A stretch of DNA of 18,277 nucleotides from Dehalococcoidales bacterium (GTDB taxonomy: Bacteria; Chloroflexota; Dehalococcoidia; Dehalococcoidales; RBG-16-60-22), in the NCBI GenBank assembly GCA_030606585.1, contig JAUWGD010000018.1, forward strand, positions 1 to 18,277, given 5' to 3'. This document shows, one piece after another, positions 1 through 6,300 of this stretch (its first letter is position 1; each line of letters begins with the position of its first letter). Below the pieces are notes generated by a model that did not search any database, was not told the origin of the DNA, and saw only the letters and a list, made by a program, of their open reading frames with translations. Position numbers and translations under genes: made by a program.

Positions 1-46
1 TGGAGTCCAATTCATCAATCTTTTTCCTTAAATCGTCAAGGTTCAT
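1..46 (-). CDS. pheA: Chorismate mutase N-terminus (partial, cut by window edge)
   Basis: Only the first 15 codons are present; they read MNLDDLRKKIDELDS. This matches the start of AroQ-fold chorismate mutases, where the pattern L-R-x-x-I-D-x-L-D opens helix 1 and the arginine (R7 here) is an active-site residue. The ATG overlaps the aroC stop as ATGA, and GAGGG lies 7 nt upstream, so the start is well supported. The enzyme converts chorismate to prephenate, the next step after AroC, which fits its place at the end of the operon. Whether it is a free chorismate mutase or the N-terminal domain of a bifunctional chorismate mutase/prephenate dehydratase (PheA) cannot be seen from this fragment. 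The symbol is therefore tentative. Confidence 0.75.
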   Translation of the reverse strand, partial: MNLDDLRKKIDELDS

Positions 47-1134
47 TTTATTACCCTCGGAATCAGGCCCGCCCTCATGGCGAAATCGCAGAGCGTTATC
101 GCCATCATAGCTTCGACTACCGGCACCGCCCTGGGGACGATGCAGACATCATGCCTGCCTTCGATTCTAAGGTCGGTACTTGCCATTTTTTGGATATCAA
201 CCGTTGCCTGTTCCCGGGCGATAGAGGATGCAGGCTTGACGGCTACCCTAACCACTAAAGGCATGCCGTTGCTGATGCCGCCGAGAATCCCGCCGGCATT
301 ATTGGTCGCCGTGGCTATTTTATTACCCTGAACGATAAACGGGTCATTATTCTCCGAACCCTTTTTACGGGCCACCGCAAAACCGGCGCCGAACTCCACT
401 CCTTTAACCGCGGGGATGGCGAGCAGCGCTTTAGCCAAATCCCCGTCAAGTCTATCAAAAACCGGCTCGCCCAGACCTGCCGGCACATCGCGGGCGATAC
501 CTTCGATAATGCCGCCGAGGCTGTCGCCTTCCTGCTTGGTACTGGCGATAAGCCCGGCCATTTTCTTCGAGGCGGAGGGGTCGGCGCAATACAGCGGGTC
601 GGCCCCGGCCTTTTTCTTGATATCATCATATCCCACAGGCCCGGCGGCGATTCCGCCGATTTCCACCGTATGCGCGACTATTTCAACGCCGAGCGTATCC
701 ATTAGCTTCCCGGCAACGGCTCCCGCCATAACGAAAGTGGCGGTAATCCTGCCGGAAAATCTGCCCCCACCCCGCCAGTCGTTGAAACCGCCGTATTTAG
801 TATAGGCGGTGTAGTCGGCGTGTCCCGGCCGGAGGCGGTAACGAATATCCGCATAATCGGCATCTTTGATATCCTCATTGGCTATCATCAGGCAAACGGG
901 CGCGCCGGTGGTAAAGCCATCGCTGACCCCGGCCAGAATTTCGACTCTATCTTTCTCCTGCCGGGCGGTCGAGGCCGCACCCCCACCGGCTCTTCGCCTG
1001 TCCACTTCTTTCTGTATATCGGTTACAGCAAGGGGCAGACCGGCGGGGCATCCGTCAATAACGACCCCCACACATTTACCGTGGCTCTCGCCGAAGCTGG
1101 TTACGGTGAATATACTGCCGATACTATTTTGCAT
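43..1134 (-). CDS. aroC: Chorismate synthase
   Basis: Last shikimate-pathway enzyme: removes phosphate from EPSP to give chorismate, using reduced FMN as a non-consumed cofactor in the cytoplasm. The 363-residue length is normal. Visible family signatures are FGESHG (residues 14-19, with conserved His18), the RRR block at 46-48 followed by a Gly-rich stretch and STARQEKDR, RPGHAD with His105, GGGRFSGR at about 122-129, and RHDVCIVPRAVPVVEAM near 337-353. The ATG lies inside the end of aroA (11-bp overlap), with GGAG four bases upstream, so translation is probably coupled. Its TGA stop overlaps the start of the chorismate mutase gene. I see no flavin reductase domain, so reduced FMN must come from another protein. 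Identity is certain by motif content. Confidence 0.97.
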   Translation of the reverse strand: MQNSIGSIFTVTSFGESHGKCVGVVIDGCPAGLPLAVTDIQKEVDRRRAGGGAASTARQEKDRVEILAGVSDGFTTGAPVCLMIANEDIKDADYADIRYRLRPGHADYTAYTKYGGFNDWRGGGRFSGRITATFVMAGAVAGKLMDTLGVEIVAHTVEIGGIAAGPVGYDDIKKKAGADPLYCADPSASKKMAGLIASTKQEGDSLGGIIEGIARDVPAGLGEPVFDRLDGDLAKALLAIPAVKGVEFGAGFAVARKKGSENNDPFIVQGNKIATATNNAGGILGGISNGMPLVVRVAVKPASSIAREQATVDIQKMASTDLRIEGRHDVCIVPRAVPVVEAMMAITLCDFAMRAGLIPRVIK

Positions 1135-2458
1135 CTATCTCCAGCTCCCCTCCCGCACTTTTCATGACTTCCCAAAAATCCGGGAACGTTTTGGCAACAC
1201 ACTCGGCGCCGTCGACGGTAACACCGCCGAGGGCAGCCCCAAACACGCTGAAAGCCATGGCTATCCGGTGGTCGCCGTAACTATCAATAGTAACGAGTTC
1301 CCGCTCTTCTTCAACCTCTTCCTCGGTTTTCTCCTCATCTTCATCTTCCTCGTCATCCTTTTTCGGCTTCGGTGTTTTTAAGCCGACAATAGTAAGGCTG
1401 TCCTGGCCTTCGGTTACGGTAACGCCCAGTCTTTCAAGTCCCTCTTTGATAGCGGTGATGCGGTTCGACTCTTTAATACGAGCCCGTTCTATACCGACAA
1501 ACACGCTGGTGCCTTCGGCCAGGGCTGCCAGCACCGCCATGGTCGGTAAAAGGTCGATACAGTCGGAAAGGTCGGCACGTATCGCCCGCAGGTTACTCTT
1601 ACTTACGATAACCGAATTGCCGGCTGTTCTGACGGTGGCACCCATGGTGCGCAGGTAGTCCAGTATTACCCGGTCGCCCTGAAGGCTGGACGTGCTCAGG
1701 TTTTCCACCGTTATCTCCCCGGAAACCGCCCCAAGTGCCAGGAAATAGGAAGCCGACGACCAGTCGCCCTCAATTTTCAGGCGGGTCGGTTTATATGCCT
1801 GGCGACGGACGACGAATCTATCCCACTCGCTACGCACGTCTATACCGAACTTCTTCAGGCACCAGAGTGTCATCAGAACATAAGGTTTCGACGTGAGAGG
1901 AGTCGTCATCTTGATACTCACTTCCTCCTTGGCAAAGGGAGCAAGCATTAGCAAAGCCGAGATAAATTGCGAGCTTATATTTCCCGGCAACTCCGTAGGG
2001 CCTCCCTTCAGGGTACCGCCTTCGATAATTACCGGAGGTGTCGTTTTGCCTTCCGTGGAGCCTTTTATGCCCAGCTTTTCCAACGCCTCGACAAGTGACC
2101 TCATCGGTCTCTTAGAGAGAGAGGGGCCACCGACAATCTTGTGTTTACCGGGAATAAGCGAACATATTGCCATTAAAAATCTCATGGTAGTCGCCGATTC
2201 GCCGCAGGGCAATTCTTCGGTCGGCACCCGGAGTTTTCCGCCGGTAACCAGCCACTTATCTTCATCTTTCCGGATTTGTACGCCGATTTTACCAAGGACA
2301 GCGACGGCAGCGTTGGTATCCTCACTGACCAGCGGATTCAATATATCACTATCCCCCCGGCTGAGGGCAGCGCATACCAGCGCCCGGATAGTCATGCTCT
2401 TGGAGGAAGGGATTTTAACTTTACCCTTGGCTTCGCTTTTCTTAACGGTTACTTTCAT
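1124..2458 (-). CDS. aroA: 3-phosphoshikimate 1-carboxyvinyltransferase (EPSP synthase)
   Basis: Transfers the enolpyruvyl group of PEP to shikimate-3-phosphate to form EPSP. At 444 residues it is slightly long for the family (about 425-430). Active-site elements seen: K20-S21 and R25 in PSSKSMTIRAL, the PEP-binding loop GESATTMRF at 86-94 with R93, KRPM at 116-119, the catalytic Asp in SDCIDLLPTMAV (Asp302), Glu330 and R333 in RIKESNR, DHR at 396-398, and Lys423 in AKTFPD. Two oddities stand out. The loop that reads NAGTAMRP in E. coli reads SATTMRF in the aligned part here, putting alanine (A89) at the Gly96 position. A highly acidic segment (about residues 361-388) is also inserted before the DHR motif. 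The gene overlaps aroK by 17 bp and aroC by 11 bp. Confidence 0.96.
   Translation of the reverse strand: MKVTVKKSEAKGKVKIPSSKSMTIRALVCAALSRGDSDILNPLVSEDTNAAVAVLGKIGVQIRKDEDKWLVTGGKLRVPTEELPCGESATTMRFLMAICSLIPGKHKIVGGPSLSKRPMRSLVEALEKLGIKGSTEGKTTPPVIIEGGTLKGGPTELPGNISSQFISALLMLAPFAKEEVSIKMTTPLTSKPYVLMTLWCLKKFGIDVRSEWDRFVVRRQAYKPTRLKIEGDWSSASYFLALGAVSGEITVENLSTSSLQGDRVILDYLRTMGATVRTAGNSVIVSKSNLRAIRADLSDCIDLLPTMAVLAALAEGTSVFVGIERARIKESNRITAIKEGLERLGVTVTEGQDSLTIVGLKTPKPKKDDEEDEDEEKTEEEVEEERELVTIDSYGDHRIAMAFSVFGAALGGVTVDGAECVAKTFPDFWEVMKSAGGELEIDAK
1295..1378 (-). other. Acidic low-complexity insert inside AroA
   Basis: This part of aroA codes for residues 361-388: a short Lys/Pro-rich lead (KTPKPKK), then DDEEDEDEEKTEEEVEEERE. 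It sits between the strand ending DSLTIVG and the conserved IDSYGDHRIAMAF segment, where most EPSP synthases have only a short loop. The reading frame is intact on both sides and all downstream catalytic residues are present, so it looks like an in-frame expansion of a surface loop, not damage. Its function is unknown. Confidence 0.85.
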
Positions 2459-2969
2459 TTTCTTTCAATTTCTTAATTATTCTCCCGGCTACCGCGCCAG
2501 CACTCATCCCGGAAGTATTTATCATAATATCAGCCGACCGCTTATAGTAAGGCTCGCGGAATTTCAAAAGCTCTTCAATTTGCCGCGCCCGGTCAGGCAC
2601 AGAAAGCAAAGGCCTCTCATCCGTATCAGCCGACGTACGCTTTATAATTACCTGCGGTGATGCCGTCAGGCAGATGACAACACACTCCTTCCTCAGGCGG
2701 TCAATGTTTATTGTATTAAGAACTATACCCCCACCGCAAGTGATAACGGCATTTTTTTTATTGGCGACTTCTCCAGTAGCCTCAATTTCCAGCTCACGGA
2801 AACCAATTTCGCCATCCTGCCGGAATATCTCGGGGATGGACTTACCGGCTTTCTTTTCAATTACAGCATCCAGCTCGACGAACTCCTTGCCCATTTTTTC
2901 GGCCAGAAGTTTGCCCACCACCGTTTTTCCCGTCCCCATAAAACCTACCAGGGCGACGCTAGTCTTCAT
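2442..2969 (-). CDS. aroK: Shikimate kinase
   Basis: Phosphorylates shikimate at O3 with ATP, the fifth step of the pathway. The 175-residue protein has the nucleoside-monophosphate-kinase fold markers in order: Walker A GFMGTGKT at residues 9-16, the shikimate-binding Asp34 (ELDAVIEKKAG), Arg58 in GFRELE, the CGGG stretch at 78-81, and the lid arginine in DERPLL (Arg119). These are the standard residues of AroK/AroL enzymes. The ATG has GGAG six bases upstream and overlaps the aroE stop by 11 bp. The end overlaps aroA by 17 bp. AroK and AroL cannot be told apart by sequence alone; aroK is used because the gene is operonic and single here. Confidence 0.95.
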   Translation of the reverse strand: MKTSVALVGFMGTGKTVVGKLLAEKMGKEFVELDAVIEKKAGKSIPEIFRQDGEIGFRELEIEATGEVANKKNAVITCGGGIVLNTINIDRLRKECVVICLTASPQVIIKRTSADTDERPLLSVPDRARQIEELLKFREPYYKRSADIMINTSGMSAGAVAGRIIKKLKENESNR

Positions 2970-3837
2970 GGCTCTCCAGCATTTTTTCAGCTTCCTTCTT
3001 CATCAAATCGATTGGAGCCGCCTGCCCGGTCCACATCTCGAAAGCCAGCGCCCCCTGCCAGGCGAGCATATCAATCCCGCTTATCGTCCGAGCGCCGGCC
3101 GCTTTGGCTTCGTTGAGCAATCTGGTATTGATGGGATTATAGACTGCATCGAACACAACCATGTCTTTTCTGAGCAATCCTGCGGGAACCGGACTCTTAT
3201 CGCCGGCGGGACTCATGCCCACGCTGGTAGCGTTAATGAGTATGTCCGCTTTTCGCAGCGCTCCGGCCAGATACTCGTCAAGGAGTTCCAGCACCCGTAC
3301 CACCCTGCCGAAGTCCTCTCTAATAAGCTCGGCAATATTTTCCGCCCAGTCGAGCTCCTCCTGCCGGTTGAGGATAGTCAGGCTGAGAACTTTATCCGCC
3401 AGGATATAGGTAACTGCCCTGGCGGCACCACCGGCGCCCAGAACAACAACATTCTTACCCCCCGGCTCAATTCCCCATCCCAGCAAGGCCTTCAAAAAAC
3501 CATCGGCATCGGTATTATATCCGCGTAACTCTCCGTCAGTGTTCACCACGGTATTGACCGCGCCGATTTTCTCAGCCATGGGGTCGAGACCGTCCAGCAT
3601 GGGAATAACCGTCACCTTGTGGGGTATGGTGACATTGAAACCGCATACATTCAGGGCACGCAGGCCGTTGACAGCCGACTCCAGCTGTTCCGGGGACACG
3701 CGGAAGGGAATATAGATGTAGTCCAGCCCCAGCTTTTTATAGGCGGCGTTGTGCATCACCGGCGACATGGTATGCTCGACGGGGTCGCCGATAAGCGCGC
3801 AGATTTTCGTTTTTCCAGATATATCTCTATCTGACAT
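2959..3837 (-). CDS. aroE: Shikimate dehydrogenase (NADP+)
   Basis: Reduces 3-dehydroshikimate to shikimate with NADPH. The protein has 292 residues, slightly above the usual 270-285. The N-terminal substrate domain shows IGDPVEHTMSPVMHN (residues 16-30) and the catalytic lysine in NVTIPHK (Lys74), with Asp110 in GYNTDADG completing the catalytic pair. The Rossmann domain has GAGGAAR at 134-140, followed by NATSVGM at 202-208. QGALAFEMWTG at 261-271 is the conserved C-terminal substrate-contact segment. The start ATG overlaps the aroD stop by 11 bp. The context, between aroD and aroK, is the biosynthetic one, which argues against a quinate dehydrogenase paralogue. Confidence 0.96.
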   Translation of the reverse strand: MSDRDISGKTKICALIGDPVEHTMSPVMHNAAYKKLGLDYIYIPFRVSPEQLESAVNGLRALNVCGFNVTIPHKVTVIPMLDGLDPMAEKIGAVNTVVNTDGELRGYNTDADGFLKALLGWGIEPGGKNVVVLGAGGAARAVTYILADKVLSLTILNRQEELDWAENIAELIREDFGRVVRVLELLDEYLAGALRKADILINATSVGMSPAGDKSPVPAGLLRKDMVVFDAVYNPINTRLLNEAKAAGARTISGIDMLAWQGALAFEMWTGQAAPIDLMKKEAEKMLESHED

Positions 3838-4495
3838 CTTCGAGCATTCCGTAAATCTTTCTTAAATTTTCTACCGTTATCTGCCCGTCAGCCGATTCGC
3901 TGCCTTCTTCAATCGAAGCATAGGTGAAGTAACCGCCGACCAGCGGGCAGAGTACCCGTGATATTTGCCCCGCGTTGCCCATGGCGAAGGAGACCACCTT
4001 TATCTGCGGAAACCCGGATATAAGCTGCAAAACAGCTAAATTATCCGCGAAAGTACGGGCGGTAGTAATCACCTTGCAGGTAGCGGCGCCGGCGGCCAGT
4101 TGCTTATTAACAATTTCTCTCATTTCCTCCAGTGGGAGCGTTTTCTTAAGATTGTGATAGGAAATCAAACACTCGGCTTTGCCCTTAATATCCGCAACCA
4201 GTTTCTCAACTCCCGGCGTGCCGAGCTCTATATCGACGATTGTTGCCCCAAGGTCGATAGCGCTGAGAAGTATCTGAACTCTTTCCGATTCATCACCTCT
4301 CCAGTCGCCGCCCTCGTCAGCCCGGCGGTTGCAGGCCAGCCACGGTTTACTCAGATTCTTGGCTACCTCCTGCCAGCCATCGCCGATAAGGTCGATACGC
4401 AGCTCGAAAAGGTCGACCAGCGACTCGACTTTTTTTACAGCTTCCAGGTCGTTATTTACGATAGAGGCGCATATTTTGGGTTTATCCCCAGCCAA
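3827..4495 (-). CDS. aroD: 3-dehydroquinate dehydratase, type I
   Basis: Dehydrates 3-dehydroquinate to 3-dehydroshikimate through a Schiff base. With the start chosen here it has 222 residues, normal for type I enzymes. Visible residues: FELRIDL (Glu31, Arg33), DIELGTP (Glu90), the catalytic His114 in ISYHN, the Schiff-base Lys141 in CKVITTAR, and SRVL (Arg180). The frame stays open upstream to another TTG at 4540, but the extra residues (KLTRLWWRRCW) are only a read-through of the aroB end. The TTG at 4495..4493 has a near-perfect ribosome binding site, GGAGGAGGT, about 5 bp upstream, and gives MAGDKPKICASIV, a normal family N-terminus. It overlaps aroB by 14 bp. The type II (dodecameric AroQ) enzyme is a different fold and is excluded. 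Confidence 0.93.
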   Translation of the reverse strand: MAGDKPKICASIVNNDLEAVKKVESLVDLFELRIDLIGDGWQEVAKNLSKPWLACNRRADEGGDWRGDESERVQILLSAIDLGATIVDIELGTPGVEKLVADIKGKAECLISYHNLKKTLPLEEMREIVNKQLAAGAATCKVITTARTFADNLAVLQLISGFPQIKVVSFAMGNAGQISRVLCPLVGGYFTYASIEEGSESADGQITVENLRKIYGMLEDVR

Positions 4496-5561
4496 CCAGC
4501 ACCTCCTCCACCAGAGCCGGGTCAACTTCGTCGCTGACAAAGGCGTTACCGATTGACCTGAGCAGGACGAACCTTATCCTGTCCTGCAATACCTTCTTGT
4601 CGTGCTGCATAGCCTCCCATACCGCCTCTTTATCCATGTCCGGCATTTCCGTGGGGAGTCCGGCTTTCTCGATAATTCTCTCCAGCTTGACGATATCAAC
4701 CTCATCGAGTATCTCCATCCGACTGGATATTTTAGCCGCCGCCATCATTCCGATAGCTACGGCCTGACCGTGTTTAAGCTCATAATTAGAGACGGCCTCT
4801 ATAGCGTGCCCGATGGTATGACCGTAGTTCAGAATACCCCGCAGGCCTTCTTCTCTTTCGTCCCTCTCCACTATCTCGGCTTTGATTCTGGCCGTCTCCA
4901 GAACTAAAGTCTCCAGCACCGCGGGGTGATATTGCAGCACTTTATTCATGTTAATATCCAAGAAGTTAAAGAAGCTCTTGTTCCTGATAGCGGCGCTCTT
5001 AATAACCTCGGCCAGTCCGTTGGCAAGTTCTATTTCCGGGAGTGTCTGCAGCGTATCAATATCAGCCACGACCATTTTCGGCTGATAAAATACGCCGATA
5101 ATGTTCTTTAACTGTCCCTGGTCGACGGCCGTCTTCCCGCCGATACTGCTATCGACCTGCGCCAGCAGGGTTGTCGGCACCTGTATCAACGGCACCCCCC
5201 GCATGTAAGTAGCCGCCACGAAACCGGCCAAGTCGCCGATTACCCCTCCCCCCAGAGCCAGGACAGGAGTCGTCCTTTCTACATAGGCTTCAGTCAGGTC
5301 ATCATAGAGCCTGCTGGCGGTTTCCAGGGATTTTCGCTCTTCCCCCGAGGGCACCTCCAGAATAGTCACATCGAACCCGGCATTGGCCAGACCCCTCTCG
5401 ACGACCTCTGCGTAAAGGCCCTCCACGGTGGTATCGGTGATAATAACCGCTTTTCCGGAAAAATCTCTCTCTTTCAGCCAGAGCCCTATCCGCGCCAGCA
5501 ATCCGGTCCCGACACGTATCTCATAGCTGCCAGTGCCGAGTTCAACTTTTAGTTTTTTCAT
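4482..5561 (-). CDS. aroB: 3-dehydroquinate synthase
   Basis: Converts DAHP to 3-dehydroquinate with NAD+ and a divalent metal; second step of the shikimate pathway. The 359-residue length is typical. The NAD-binding Gly-rich segment is LGGGVIGDLAGF (residues 103-114), followed by PTTLLAQVDSSIGGK (129-143) and the KNIIG stretch near 152. The three metal ligands of the family are present: Glu185 in NGLAEVIK, His248 in NYGHTIGHA, and His264 in LKHG. It is the first gene of the minus-strand operon. The region upstream of its ATG belongs to the divergent promoter region, so no DAHP synthase gene precedes it. AGAGGT lies about 12 bases upstream, a rather distant binding site. Confidence 0.97.
   Translation of the reverse strand: MKKLKVELGTGSYEIRVGTGLLARIGLWLKERDFSGKAVIITDTTVEGLYAEVVERGLANAGFDVTILEVPSGEERKSLETASRLYDDLTEAYVERTTPVLALGGGVIGDLAGFVAATYMRGVPLIQVPTTLLAQVDSSIGGKTAVDQGQLKNIIGVFYQPKMVVADIDTLQTLPEIELANGLAEVIKSAAIRNKSFFNFLDINMNKVLQYHPAVLETLVLETARIKAEIVERDEREEGLRGILNYGHTIGHAIEAVSNYELKHGQAVAIGMMAAAKISSRMEILDEVDIVKLERIIEKAGLPTEMPDMDKEAVWEAMQHDKKVLQDRIRFVLLRSIGNAFVSDEVDPALVEEVLVGWG
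4501..4509 (-). promoter_or_regulatory. Ribosome binding site of aroD inside aroB
   Basis: On the minus strand this reads GGAGGAGGT and lies five bases before the TTG at 4495..4493. It also codes for EEV near the AroB C-terminus. It decides the aroD start and suggests independent, efficient initiation in addition to coupling with aroB. Confidence 0.8.
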
Positions 5562-5643
5562 TTAAGCCATTTTACCTCTACTTACATCAGCATGCAATAA
5601 CGGCGAAGCGTGAATTATGAACATATTTATGGTTATTTTTCTA

Positions 5644-5649
5644 TTTATA
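5644..5649 (-). promoter_or_regulatory. Possible -10 element of the aroB operon
   Basis: On the minus strand this reads TATAAA, five of six matches to TATAAT, about 83 bp before the aroB ATG. The matching -35 position (near 5667..5672) reads only TGAATA or GTGAAT, three of six matches, so the call is weak. CATAAT closer to the gene is an alternative -10 with no better -35. Confidence 0.3.
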
Positions 5650-5692
5650 TGGGATACAGACTGATTTATTCACGGATTCCCTGGTAAAAATG

Positions 5693-5721
5693 TTGACATA
5701 TAGTACTGATTTGTGTTAAAT
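5693..5721 (+). promoter_or_regulatory. Sigma-70-type promoter for the str-S10-spc cluster
   Basis: TTGACA at 5693..5698 is a perfect -35 hexamer. After exactly 17 bp comes TTAAAT at 5716..5721, four of six matches to the -10 consensus. Transcription would begin near 5728 and give a leader of about 125 nt before rpsL. It is the only good promoter-like match I found on this strand upstream of the ribosomal genes, and its position is where a strong constitutive promoter is expected. Confidence 0.7.
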
Positions 5722-5786
5722 TTATTACTTAGTGCTCAGAATTCAGTAATAGTGGATAGATTGAGCAATAATACCTCGGTCTGTCA

Positions 5787-5798
5787 CTAGAATTCTAG
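5787..5798. repeat. Perfect 12-bp palindrome in the rpsL leader
   Basis: CTAGAATTCTAG equals its own reverse complement. It overlaps a second palindrome, ATTCTAGAAT (5792..5801), and lies immediately before the large leader hairpin. It could be a protein-binding site on DNA or part of an alternative RNA fold, or it may be chance in an AT-rich leader. Confidence 0.55.
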
Positions 5799-5825
5799 AA
5801 TGGATGGGCTACCGGCTCATCCATT
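5799..5825 (+). promoter_or_regulatory. Leader hairpin upstream of rpsL
   Basis: AATGGATGGGC (5799..5809) pairs with GCTCATCCATT (5815..5825) over 11 bp, ten Watson-Crick pairs and one G-U, closing a five-base loop TACCG. It ends 17 bases before the AGGAGG of rpsL. No U-run follows, so it is not an intrinsic terminator. Its place suggests a translational or mRNA-stability element, perhaps for ribosomal-protein feedback; this is inference. Confidence 0.65.
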
Positions 5826-5854
5826 GCAATTGTAGGGGGGACAGGAGGGAGACA

Positions 5855-6286
5855 ATGCCAACAATAAATCAACTGGTTCGCAAGGGGCGCCGCAAGGCCT
5901 CCAAGAAGGACAAGACGCCGGCACTGGGGTACACCTATAATGCCCTGAAGAACAGGGTACACATGGGTAAGAGCTGCCCGCAGAAGCGCGGTGTCTGCGT
6001 ACAGGTAAAGACGACGACTCCCAAGAAGCCCAATTCCGCCCTGCGCAAGATAGCCAGGGTAAGGCTGACCAACCATATGGAAGTCACCGCCTATATACCC
6101 GGTGAAGGACACGAATTGCAGGAGCACTCGGTAGTTCTGATTCGCGGCGGCCGCGTTAAAGACCTGCCCGGCGTCCGCTATCACATCGTCCGGGGGGCGT
6201 TGGATACCACCGGCGTTGCCGACCGAAAGCAGGGCCGCAGCAAATACGGGACCAAGAGAGCTAAAGAAAGGACCGAAACTACTTAG
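5855..6286 (+). CDS. rpsL: 30S ribosomal protein S12
   Basis: S12 sits at the decoding centre of the small subunit and monitors codon-anticodon pairing. The ATG at 5855 is preceded by AGGAGG six bases upstream and gives MPTINQLVRKG, the usual N-terminus. The frame is open further up to an ATG at 5804, but that lies inside the leader hairpin and adds a non-conserved 17-residue stretch. The protein has 143 residues against 124 in E. coli, mostly because of an insert of about 14 residues at 25-38, before CPQKRGV. The same insert position is used by Firmicutes S12. The decoding loop TTTPKKPNSALRK (residues 53-65) and GGRVKDLPGVRYH are intact. First gene of the cluster. Confidence 0.97.
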   Translation: MPTINQLVRKGRRKASKKDKTPALGYTYNALKNRVHMGKSCPQKRGVCVQVKTTTPKKPNSALRKIARVRLTNHMEVTAYIPGEGHELQEHSVVLIRGGRVKDLPGVRYHIVRGALDTTGVADRKQGRSKYGTKRAKERTETT

Positions 6287-6300
6287 TCCGAGGGAATGCC

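Larger units (their letters stand above)
5562..5854. other. Divergent intergenic region between aroB and rpsL
   Basis: About 290 bp without a gene. It is clearly more AT-rich than the genes on either side, as expected of a double promoter region. The half nearest aroB holds a weak minus-strand -10-like element. The half nearest rpsL holds a strong plus-strand promoter, a leader with an inverted repeat TGCTCA/TGAGCA (5733..5738 and 5762..5767), a 12-bp palindrome and an 11-bp hairpin. I see no T-box, tRNA or other recognisable riboswitch on either strand. Confidence 0.85.

Noticed and set aside
866..1381. A 171-residue plus-strand frame ending in a hydrophobic stretch (LFLGFLLIFIFLVILF)
   Set aside because: The apparent membrane helix is the antisense reading of the acidic GAA/GAG/GAT codons of the AroA insert. 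It crosses aroC and aroA, both certain on the other strand.
4496..4540. Upstream TTG start for aroD
   Set aside because: The extra 15 residues are an out-of-frame reading of the aroB end, and the internal TTG has a far better binding site.
5562..5700. T-box or other amino-acid-sensing leader upstream of aroB
   Set aside because: The minus-strand leader appears shorter than 100 nt and shows neither the T-box bulge sequence nor a terminator with T-run, nor a leader peptide rich in aromatic codons.
5799..5825. Intrinsic terminator between the two blocks
   Set aside because: The stem is strong but is followed by TTGCAATTGTAGGGGGG and not by a T-run. The two blocks diverge, so no terminator is needed there.
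5804..5854. Upstream ATG giving S12 a 17-residue extension
   Set aside because: The ATG lies inside the leader hairpin and has no binding site; the ATG at 5855 has AGGAGG and gives the conserved N-terminus.
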